Assembly (NCBI GenBank): GCA_900547035.1
Contig: URFM01000001.1
Span: 1 to 64,000 of the forward strand
Length of the DNA: 64,000 nucleotides
Reading direction: 5' to 3'
DNA from: an uncultured Clostridium sp.
GTDB lineage: Bacteria > Bacillota > Clostridia > Lachnospirales > Lachnospiraceae
The notes under the pieces: model-generated
Told to the model about the DNA's origin: nothing
What the model saw: only the letters and a program-made list of their open reading frames with translations
Databases searched by the model: none
In this document: piece after piece, positions 1 to 6,507 of the stretch
How positions within the stretch are numbered: the stretch's first letter is position 1
Layout of the letters: each line of letters begins with the position of its first letter
Position numbers and translations under genes: made by a program

Positions 1-227
1 CCTCCAACAGTTCCGTTATGGCCCACTACAAATTGGCCTACGCCATCATTATCCTGGGCTCCATTTCCTTCTGGAATCCGGATAAGATTGTCTGGCGTCC
101 TCTGGAACCCCGGCTGAAAGCCTCCAGCGTGCTTGCATGGAGGAGAAAACAGCCCTTCGGACTAGCTGCGGAAAAGTTTATCAAGCATGTGAAGGAAGCG
201 TTGAGGGGCGGGGGAGAGGGAATTTAA
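1..227 (+). CDS. LysR-type transcriptional regulator, C-terminal fragment (cut by window start)
   Basis: An open frame runs in from the window edge and stops at 225-227. The last 60 residues contain the pattern RPLEP followed by LAWRR and AAEKFIKHVKE. This resembles the final strand and helix of the LysR effector-binding domain, where the usual text is a xRPL-then-AWRxxxPLSPAAxxF pattern. The DNA-binding half would lie upstream of the window. An internal ATG at 18 exists but is not a credible gene start, since it would leave only the domain tail. A rho-independent terminator follows at 308. The target regulon cannot be inferred. The family call rests on a short tail, so another alpha/beta binding domain remains possible. 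Confidence 0.5.
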   Translation, partial: SNSSVMAHYKLAYAIIILGSISFWNPDKIVWRPLEPRLKASSVLAWRRKQPFGLAAEKFIKHVKEALRGGGEGI

Positions 228-307
228 AAAATATCGTAATGTTTGAGAAGCATTCCCTCCCATGAAAAGCAGGCATTGGACATAGCCTATTATCCTGTCT
301 ATAATAT

Positions 308-346
308 AAGTGCAGCGCAGATACAATACCTCGCTGCGCTTATTTT
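308..346 (+). terminator. Rho-independent terminator after the LysR-type gene
   Basis: A 10-bp stem (308-317 with 332-341, one G-T pair) is followed by a T-rich run at 343-346. It sits 80 bases after the regulator stop and immediately precedes the repeat element at 343-390. Confidence 0.7.
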
Positions 347-390
347 GTTACAAGCACTATGAGCACTCAGCGCCTTATCTTTAGGCGCTT
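343..390 (+). repeat. Structured repeat element, copy A (second copy at 11455)
   Basis: The 16 bases at 343-358 are identical to 11455-11470. Both copies begin in the T-tract of a terminator. Both are followed, after a variable gap, by a small hairpin; here it is AGCGCCT, a seven-base loop ending TCTTT, and AGGCGCT (369-375 with 383-389). The element lies 21 bases before the small ORF at 411. Function is unknown. It may be a processed or inserted repeat, or a short leader. Confidence 0.5.
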
Positions 391-410
391 ACGGGAGATG
401 AGATACGGCA

Positions 411-578
411 TTGAGCGACATAGAACAAATGGAAACCTGGGAAATCTGGATTTCCCATCAGGAAAAAAGCATGTCTTTCCAGCCGGCAACGGGGTATAAT
501 TCTGTTCTATTCCTGGATGAACATGATATGTGGACTTACATCTATCGTTTTCTGAAGACCGGATACCGGATTCAATAA
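411..578 (+). CDS. Small hypothetical protein (55 aa), TTG start
   Basis: A 55-codon frame starts at TTG 411 and stops at 576-578, directly abutting a strong terminator. The product is soluble and aromatic-rich, with METWEIWISHQ near the start and FLKTGYRIQ at the end; it has no transmembrane segment. A GGAG at 394-397 lies 13 bases before the TTG, slightly far for a ribosome site. An in-frame ATG at 429 is the alternative start but has no Shine-Dalgarno sequence. The tight placement between a leader-like element and a terminator supports real expression. I do not recognise a domain and infer no function. Coding status is likely but not certain. Confidence 0.55.
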   Translation: MSDIEQMETWEIWISHQEKSMSFQPATGYNSVLFLDEHDMWTYIYRFLKTGYRIQ

Positions 579-629
579 ATATCCGCAGCGGTTCAGATAT
601 TCTTGTTCTGAACCACTGCGGATATTTTT
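579..629 (+). terminator. Rho-independent terminator after the 55-aa ORF
   Basis: A long stem pairs 579-597 with 607-625 with one C-A mismatch, followed by TTTT. It starts at the stop codon of the small ORF and ends about 100 bases before the sensor kinase. Confidence 0.85.
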
Positions 630-726
630 AATAATACTAAAACAATTCTATGGTATGATGAAGGTGTCAAAAGGTGTTTAGGCGTCATGATATTAAGCGG
701 AGTTATTTCAGAAAGGTTGATAAGAA

Positions 727-1788
727 ATGTCAAGAAGTGAAAAAAAGCGGCTGGACAACCGTTTTCCGCCGTCCCTGTTTGCCATCTATCTGGGAGTCCT
801 TCTGCTGATGTCGGGCATCCATATCGGACTGGTTACCCTGGTCAATGAGCGTCAGTGGAGTGCGCCTGTCCAGATTTTGATTCCCACAGTGTACTGGACC
901 CTGGTAGCCGCAGGGTTGACGGTATTTACACGGAGTAAAATCGTCCAAACTTATGACCGGCCCATGAAGGAGCTGGCCCGGGCCGCGGCTCAGGTCGCAC
1001 AGGGGGACTTTTCCGTTTACATCCCCACGATCCACGCCACTGACCGGTACGATTATCTGGACTTCATGATTCTGGACTTCAATCGGATGGTAGCGGAGCT
1101 TGGCAGCCTCGAAACCATGCGGACGGATTTTATTGCCAATGTCTCCCATGAAATCAAGACCCCTCTGGCGGCAATCCAGAATTACGCCCAGCTTCTGACA
1201 AAGCCCAGTCTGACAAATGAGGAGCAGGAGAACTACACGGCGGCAATCCTTGGCAGCACCCACCGTCTCTCCGCCCTGATTACCAATATCCTGAAACTAA
1301 ATAAACTGGAAAGCCAGCAGATTACGCCTCAATGCGAACCTTATGATTTATGCCGCCAGTTAAGCGACTGCGCCCTGGGGTTTGAGATGGTATGGGAGGA
1401 AAAGGAGATTGATTTTGAAGCGGACTTAGAGGACAAGGCCGCCATCAACGCGGATGAGAGCCTGATGGAACTGGTCTGGAACAATCTGTTATCCAACGCC
1501 TTTAAGTTTACGGAGCCGGGCGGCCGCGTCGTCCTGCGGCAGACCTCCGATTCCGATTGTATCACGGTAGAGGTATCGGACACCGGATGCGGGATTTCAA
1601 AAGAGGCCCAGAAGCGTATCTTTGATAAATTCTATCAGGGGGACACCTCCCATGCCACAGAGGGAAACGGTCTGGGCCTGGCCCTGGCGCTGCGGGTCCT
1701 GCAGCTTATGGGAGCTTCCATCCAGGTCAGCAGCGAAGAGGGAAAAGGAACTTCCTTTACCGTAAAGATTCCCCTTCAGAACGGATAA
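727..1788 (+). CDS. Orphan membrane sensor histidine kinase
   Basis: A 353-residue sensor kinase. Two hydrophobic segments (about residues 15-38 and 48-67) leave almost no extracellular loop, so the signal is probably sensed in or at the membrane. A HAMP linker follows (about 70-125). The HisKA motif has the phosphoacceptor His141 in SHEIKTP. The ATPase domain shows the N box (NNLLSNAFKF), the G1 box (DTGCGIS) and the G2 box (GNGLGLA). No response regulator gene is adjacent: upstream is the 55-aa ORF, and downstream are small membrane proteins. Its partner must be encoded elsewhere, or has been lost. A terminator closes the gene at 1817, so it is monocistronic. Confidence 0.93.
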   Translation: MSRSEKKRLDNRFPPSLFAIYLGVLLLMSGIHIGLVTLVNERQWSAPVQILIPTVYWTLVAAGLTVFTRSKIVQTYDRPMKELARAAAQVAQGDFSVYIPTIHATDRYDYLDFMILDFNRMVAELGSLETMRTDFIANVSHEIKTPLAAIQNYAQLLTKPSLTNEEQENYTAAILGSTHRLSALITNILKLNKLESQQITPQCEPYDLCRQLSDCALGFEMVWEEKEIDFEADLEDKAAINADESLMELVWNNLLSNAFKFTEPGGRVVLRQTSDSDCITVEVSDTGCGISKEAQKRIFDKFYQGDTSHATEGNGLGLALALRVLQLMGASIQVSSEEGKGTSFTVKIPLQNG

Positions 1789-1816
1789 TATTTGTCAGCA
1801 GGATAATTGAAGAACC

Positions 1817-1848
1817 GGCCGGATGCCAGCGCATCCGGTCTTTTTTTT
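1817..1848 (+). terminator. Rho-independent terminator after the sensor kinase
   Basis: A 10-bp stem (1817-1826 with 1831-1840), a four-base loop and a run of eight T make a textbook terminator. Confidence 0.92.
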
Positions 1849-1934
1849 AACATTTTCCAAACAAAACTGAATCAATTATTTAACAATGGAAGCTTAAACT
1901 GAGCATATCAATCAGTTAAGAAGAAGGAGCGAAT

Positions 1935-2462
1935 ATGATGATGGAAAAAAATGCAGGATATGTGGGATTTGAGTATATGGAGGTCCCCGCGAACAGCCGG
2001 ATGGAGTCTTTGTATGTGGACAGCTACCGGAATTTCGGCTGGGAGTATGAGGGAAACGCCGGAGGGGAGACGAAATCGGGAAACGTTCTGATGAAATTCA
2101 AACGCGACCGGAAAATCCGCAACAAGGCGGAGCTCTCCAGACTGCAGAGGCAGTTTGAGGCCTGTGCTCATGAAATTGAGACTTTGGAAAAATCGGAAAC
2201 AACCCTGGCCTCCATTGTGGCCTATTCCGTTGGCCTGGCGGGAACCGCCCTCCTTGGCGGAGCCACATTTTCCTATCTGGCCGGCATACTGCCCCTGATG
2301 GTCGTTCTGGCGGTTCCCGGTTTGATCGGATGGATTGCCCCCTATTTCTTCTACCAGAAGTTTAAAAGAAACAAGAGCCGGCAGGTTGCCCCGATCATCG
2401 AGCAAAAACACGACGAAATCTATGAGGTCTGCCAAAAAGGCTGCAGCCTGCTGACCGCTTAA
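1935..2462 (+). CDS. Hypothetical protein with two C-terminal membrane segments
   Basis: A 175-residue protein. The start is supported by AAGAAGGAG about 7 bases upstream. The N-terminal 60 residues are soluble and contain aromatic Gly-rich patterns (GYVGFEYMEV, NFGWEYE). A charged, probably helical stretch follows (about 60-95). Two hydrophobic segments come next (about 97-117 and 118-139), then a basic, soluble tail. I recognise no named domain. It resembles uncharacterised membrane-anchored proteins seen in Clostridia, but this is recollection and not a search result. It lies 29 bases before the next small membrane protein gene and is probably co-transcribed with it. Confidence 0.75.
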   Translation: MMMEKNAGYVGFEYMEVPANSRMESLYVDSYRNFGWEYEGNAGGETKSGNVLMKFKRDRKIRNKAELSRLQRQFEACAHEIETLEKSETTLASIVAYSVGLAGTALLGGATFSYLAGILPLMVVLAVPGLIGWIAPYFFYQKFKRNKSRQVAPIIEQKHDEIYEVCQKGCSLLTA

Positions 2463-2491
2463 AACTCAAAACAAACAGGAGGAAAAACAAT

Positions 2492-2860
2492 ATGAAAAAG
2501 AGCAACTTTATAGCATTAATCCTTGGAACCATCGGAATTGTATTCTTCGCACTGGGAATGTGCATGGCGCTGCTCCCGGAGTGGGGGATGTTCAGCCAGG
2601 GCGTGGTCTGCGGGGTAATCGGACTGGCGGTCCTATTAATCACCGTAATGGTTTGGAGAAAGATGGAGGGCAAAGCGCCCATTAAAGTAAGCGGAAAGAC
2701 CGTTGGCTCAGTGCTGGTAGGGGTAATCGGAGCCCTGCTGTTGGGCGTCGGAATGTGTTTCTCCATGGTATTTGGGGAAATGATTCTGGGAATTGTAATC
2801 GGTCTGGTGGGAATTATCGTGCTGCTGATGTTGATTCCCCTTCTCAAAGGAATCAAATAA
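2492..2860 (+). CDS. Small four-helix membrane protein with internal duplication
   Basis: A 122-residue, very hydrophobic protein with a good ribosome site (AGGAGG) 11 bases before the ATG. Four membrane segments are visible, arranged as two similar halves. Half one reads IGIVFFALGMCM then CGVIGLAVLLI; half two reads IGALLLGVGMCF then GLVGIIVLLML. The GMCM/GMCF match at the same relative place suggests an ancient duplication of a two-helix unit. Basic residues (WRKMEGK) join the halves. Function is unknown; it is probably in an operon with the preceding gene. A terminator at 2861 ends the unit. Confidence 0.75.
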   Translation: MKKSNFIALILGTIGIVFFALGMCMALLPEWGMFSQGVVCGVIGLAVLLITVMVWRKMEGKAPIKVSGKTVGSVLVGVIGALLLGVGMCFSMVFGEMILGIVIGLVGIIVLLMLIPLLKGIK

Positions 2861-2908
2861 AGGTTAAAAGGTCCTGATGGAAGAATCTGTCGGGGCCTTT
2901 TTTAACCT
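2861..2908 (+). terminator. Rho-independent terminator, AT-rich flanked stem
   Basis: The arms AGGTTAAAAGG and CCTTTTTTAACCT pair around 2861-2871 and 2896-2908, with extra GC pairs inside. The T-tract lies in the right arm. It immediately follows the stop codon of the preceding gene. Confidence 0.75.
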
Positions 2909-2998
2909 AATGGTTGGAACCTCCCAACGGATTGAAGGATTCTGTTTTTTGCCAGAAATATTATAATGAAATCAAGCTTGGAAGGAGGATGTAATTTT

Positions 2999-3427
2999 AT
3001 GCAAAAAAGTACCCTTCTAAACGTAATCAGCATCCTGTTCATTATTTCAGGTGCACTCGGTCTGTTTTTCTCTTTTGTGAGTTTTTTGGGAATCATCATC
3101 ACATGGGGAGTTCCTGGTCTTATTTCTTCTCTCATCTCTGTCCTGTCCGCTGCCCTGCAGATGACCGCCGGCATTTTGGGCATTCAAAAAGAGGATAACC
3201 TGGACATGTGCAAGAAATTAGCCCTCCTTCTTATTGTGTTGGTTATAGTTAATGTCATCCTGAACATTGTATTGGCAATCGCATTTGTCAATTCGGTAAG
3301 CGCTGATATGGGGGGTGGCATTGCCGTTACGATTGTGACTGGTATGATTGCACTGTTCTTTGGGCTGTTGCTGCCAATACTGTATATGCTTGGCATTAGG
3401 AAATCGCTAAATTCATTTTCTCTGTAA
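2999..3427 (+). CDS. Small integral membrane protein (142 aa), function unknown
   Basis: ATG 2999 is chosen because a strong GGAAGGAGG lies at 2980-2988; an in-frame upstream ATG at 2966 would place that site inside the gene. Four hydrophobic segments are visible: about residues 5-28, 34-56, 70-98 and 107-132. A Met-Gly-rich turn lies between helices three and four. It is not a recognised family to me. Its last 32 bases overlap, tail to tail, the end of the AbiEii-like gene on the other strand, with no space for an independent terminator. That arrangement suggests the AbiE cassette and this gene were joined by an insertion or deletion. Confidence 0.7.
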   Translation: MQKSTLLNVISILFIISGALGLFFSFVSFLGIIITWGVPGLISSLISVLSAALQMTAGILGIQKEDNLDMCKKLALLLIVLVIVNVILNIVLAIAFVNSVSADMGGGIAVTIVTGMIALFFGLLLPILYMLGIRKSLNSFSL

Positions 3428-4247
3428 ACTCTTTTACGGTTTCCATGATAGCAGGATATGTAATCTCTCTTGCATATAAATTTTGCGCCTGATACCTTCT
3501 CCATGAATCCTGCAGGACGGTTGATTCTTCCAATGCCAGCAGAATCCGGTTCGTGTCCTGCAAAACGGATAAGGAATCTCTTTTCTTCGCTGTGGCAAAA
3601 ACCGCCTGTTTTAGAAGGTTCCAGTCTGCCTTTTCCTGGTATAGCTGGTACAGAAGGTGTAAATCATAAAAGTCTCTTGCTCGCGTATTTCCTACATTTC
3701 TTCGGATAATCGTTTCGTATTTTTCCGCCAGTATGGTTTCCTGTGTATAGGCTTTCACCATTACCCGGCGGTCATCAAACAGGAATGGGTAAGCAAATAG
3801 GATTTCTTTGGGCGTAATTTCGTCACCAGTTGTTATATCAATCTTCATAGGTATTTTCATTTTTCCATAAATAGCCTGGATGGAAGCACGAAAATTTTCG
3901 TATTCGTCATCCTCACGAATCTGCGTTAAGTCTAAAAGCTGAAATTCAATCCCGTCAGTCACAGGCTGAGCCAGAATTTCGTCGATTGCTTTTTGTATAC
4001 TCTGTTCATCCATTGACAAGCCTTTTACGGTTGTGTCCATATCCATTGTCGTCCGTTCCGCTACGCCGAGGATGGCGGAAATCAACAGCCCTCCCTTCAA
4101 AATAAATTTATCCTTATACGAAGAAACGGAAAGACGTTCAATGATACGTTCAAACATAAAAATCTGCAGGACTTCCTGTGCATGGATTCCTTTCTTCTTT
4201 GCCAGATTGCGAATGGCCCCTTTCAGTTGTTCTGGTGTTTTCATCAT
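3396..4247 (-). CDS. AbiEii/AbiGii-family nucleotidyltransferase toxin
   Basis: A 283-residue member of the AbiEii nucleotidyltransferase family, the toxin half of type IV AbiE systems, first described as phage-abortive infection modules. Visible motifs are the KGG loop (Lys51-Gly53) and the acidic pair D69-M-D71, matching the GS...DxD nucleotidyltransferase-like core. A KIDITTGD segment near residue 135 and a basic LAEKYETIIRR helix follow. The length fits the family. The start codon overlaps the antitoxin stop by four bases (ATGA), so translation is coupled. Family members are thought to transfer nucleotides to tRNA or other targets; the target here is unknown. The key motifs look intact, so the toxin is probably functional. 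Confidence 0.88.
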   Translation of the reverse strand: MMKTPEQLKGAIRNLAKKKGIHAQEVLQIFMFERIIERLSVSSYKDKFILKGGLLISAILGVAERTTMDMDTTVKGLSMDEQSIQKAIDEILAQPVTDGIEFQLLDLTQIREDDEYENFRASIQAIYGKMKIPMKIDITTGDEITPKEILFAYPFLFDDRRVMVKAYTQETILAEKYETIIRRNVGNTRARDFYDLHLLYQLYQEKADWNLLKQAVFATAKKRDSLSVLQDTNRILLALEESTVLQDSWRRYQAQNLYAREITYPAIMETVKEFTEKMNLAIS

Positions 4248-4837
4248 AATATCTCCATATACTCTTGTACTTTTTTTTCAATGTGAAAGTTCTTGGCATA
4301 TTCCATTAATCGGATATAATCACGCTCTTTGGAAGCAAAATATCCTTTCACTGCCTGGGTAAAAACCTGTGGGTCTGTCTGTTTACGGCTCCGTATCATA
4401 TCACAGACACACCGTTCTCTATCATAGACCATGATTTTTCCGCCTTGCGGTGAGACCATCTCCATCATTCCAATACTCCATAAGGACGGTTTGATTCGGT
4501 GGAACTCTACATGAAATAATTCTTCTTTTAGATAAAATACATTATAAGTCTTTGGCACTGTCATGGAAACCATTTGAGGGAAACGGTCAGACAAGCCATG
4601 AAAATATAAAGCTGTTCCATAGGAGAAAATTCCCTTTTTACATCTGCTCTGCAGGAATACAAATTCGTCATTCATGCTGTCCGCAAAGGAATAGATTCCC
4701 CGGCTTTCTCGAATCAGACTTCCTTCATCCAGATATTTTTTTAGCTGTTCCCGGCGAATCCCTGCGCTGGTTACGTCTTTTGTATATAAATAACCATTTT
4801 CTCTAACAAGTTTTTTCAAAGAATCTAAATCGGTCAT
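4244..4837 (-). CDS. AbiEi-family antitoxin and transcriptional repressor
   Basis: A 197-residue protein starting at the ATG with AGGAGAGGTG upstream. A longer frame to 5062 crosses the promoter and is rejected. Residues about 12-50 form a winged-helix pattern (YLYTKDV, then REQLKKYL, then ESRGIYSF), typical of the AbiEi N-terminal domain. The C-terminal part, rich in basic and aromatic residues, is the antitoxin domain. Family knowledge: AbiEi neutralises the toxin without stable binding, and represses its own promoter by binding inverted repeats. Such a repeat sits at 4858-4891. It is first in a two-gene operon with the toxin. Confidence 0.87.
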   Translation of the reverse strand: MTDLDSLKKLVRENGYLYTKDVTSAGIRREQLKKYLDEGSLIRESRGIYSFADSMNDEFVFLQSRCKKGIFSYGTALYFHGLSDRFPQMVSMTVPKTYNVFYLKEELFHVEFHRIKPSLWSIGMMEMVSPQGGKIMVYDRERCVCDMIRSRKQTDPQVFTQAVKGYFASKERDYIRLMEYAKNFHIEKKVQEYMEIL

Positions 4838-4857
4838 AACATCACCTCTCCTGTTGT

Positions 4858-4897
4858 AACTTGATACTATTGTAGCGCAAAGTATCAAGTTTGTACA
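4858..4897 (-). promoter_or_regulatory. AbiE promoter with embedded palindromic operator
   Basis: Perfect 11-bp arms AACTTGATACT and AGTATCAAGTT occupy 4858-4868 and 4881-4891, with 12 bases between. On the minus strand a -10 box TACAAT (4869-4874) lies inside the spacer, and a -35-like TGTACA (4892-4897) is 17 bases upstream. A protein on the palindrome would block the promoter, matching AbiEi autoregulation. Confidence 0.7.
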
Positions 4898-4951
4898 TAT
4901 TCTTGATGATTTTATTAGGCTGATTTCTGCGAATTTATACCTGTCAAATCT

Positions 4952-6366
4952 GTGAAAAAGATGATTCCTGCAAAGTTCCTGCCCCCTGCAGGCTGGAAGC
5001 GGAACCAGGTCACCAATCCATCCGGGGATACCAAGCGCTACGAGTACGATGAAGAACACCATATGACTGCCTGGTATGATGAGAACGGAAACCGGGTGGT
5101 ACTGAACACATACGATGGGGATGGCCGCGTAGTGACCCAGACGGACGCGCTTGGCAATACTATGACCTTCCAGTATGAGGCAGATGGAACTACCGTGGTG
5201 GACAACCGGGGCAATGCCACCAAGTTTGTCCTGGACGGCCAGAAGCGTAACATCCGGGTGGAATATGCGAACGGACAGACGGAGGAAACTTCCTATGATG
5301 AGGAAAATCGTATCGCCTCCCGGACGGATGCCAACGGTGCGACCACCAGCTATACTTACGATGAAAACGGAAATATCCTGACGGAAACCAGAGAGGACGG
5401 CAGCGGCTCCTCCTATACATATAATGAGCTGAGCCTGCCTTTAACCGCCACGGATTATGAGAACCATACCAGCAGCTTTACCTATGATGAAGTAGGAAAC
5501 CTCCTTGTCATGACGGACGGTGAGGGGAATACCAGTACCTTCACCTACGATGCGATGAACCGTGTCCTGACCCAAACGGACGGGGAAGGGAACACCACCA
5601 GCCACTCTTACAACGCCAACGGCTGGGAGATTGTCACGACGGCAGCGGACGGCGGAGCGACCGTCTGATCCGGACCACCGACGCAAAGGGGAATATGGTG
5701 GACTTAACTCTGGACGGCCTGGGGAACATCCGGGCGCAGAAAGACCGCAGGGGCAACAGCTCCACGGCGGAGTATGACCCCGTACTGGGCCTTCCCACCC
5801 AGGTGACCGACCGGCTGGGGAACATCACCTACTACAACTATGACCGGAACGGAAATATCACATTAATTACCTATGCCGATGGGAGCAGCACCTCCTATGC
5901 CTACGATGGCGCTGGAAGGCTTGTCTCCATCACCGCGCAGAACGGACTGGTGACGAACCTCTCCTATGACGGCAACGGCAACCTGACCCAGATCACGGAT
6001 GATGAGACCAGGGTCTACACCTATACCTATGACCATAACAACCAGCTGGTGCTGGCGGTTGACCCATTGGGCGGGGAGACCAGGTTCTCCTACGACGGCG
6101 CAGGAAACCAGACTGCCGTAACGGACGCCAATGGGAATACCACGAACTACGGCTATGACGCAGTGGGCCGTCTGACTGAAATCCAGGACGCGCTGGACGG
6201 TGTGACCAGTACCATCTACGACTTAAATGGACGTCCCACCAGCGCAACGGACGCAAACGGCCATACGGATACCTATTACTACAATGAGATTGGCGAGCTC
6301 CTGGCCCAGACCGACGCTATGGGATATGGTATACTGGGACATTATCATAAATGGCTTATAGAGTAA
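4952..6366 (+). pseudogene. RHS/YD-repeat protein remnant, truncated at both ends and frameshifted
   Basis: Tandem YD repeats are recognisable from about 4995 to 6325: patterns such as GNRVVLNTYDGDGRV, TYDENGNI and SYDGNGNL recur every 20-odd residues. The frame changes near 5655-5668: the first frame ends at TGA 5666-5668, while the second is open through that point and continues LIRTTDAKGN. A one-base loss explains it. No signal peptide, N-terminal domain, RHS core-closing motif or toxin tip is present; after QTDAMG near 6325 the sequence leaves the family and stops at 6364-6366. It is a relic of a much larger surface or secreted protein, probably brought by transfer. It is unlikely to make a product. 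Confidence 0.85.
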
Positions 6367-6387
6367 AAAAGAAAGAAGAACAGCATA

Positions 6388-6416
6388 TTGACTTTACTTC
6401 AAATACCATTTATGAT
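6388..6416 (+). promoter_or_regulatory. Sigma-A promoter for the radical SAM operon
   Basis: TTGACT (6388-6393) and TATGAT (6411-6416) are separated by exactly 17 bases. They lie within the apparent 5' extension of the radical SAM frame, showing that the extension is untranslated. Confidence 0.75.
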
Positions 6417-6507
6417 TGATAGACAGTCGGTCCCGGAACAGCCAAAAAGACCGCAAAAAGAGAAAATTGAAATTGCGCAAACCACGCAGCAAAAGGTGTT
6501 TAAGTTC

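Noticed and set aside
4838..5062. N-terminal extension of the AbiEi antitoxin frame
   Set aside because: It runs through the promoter and operator, and ATG 4837 has a good ribosome site.
4952..6366. RHS fragment as an active polymorphic toxin with immunity gene
   Set aside because: No N-terminal delivery domain, no core-closing motif, no toxin tip, and a frameshift; no immunity candidate follows.
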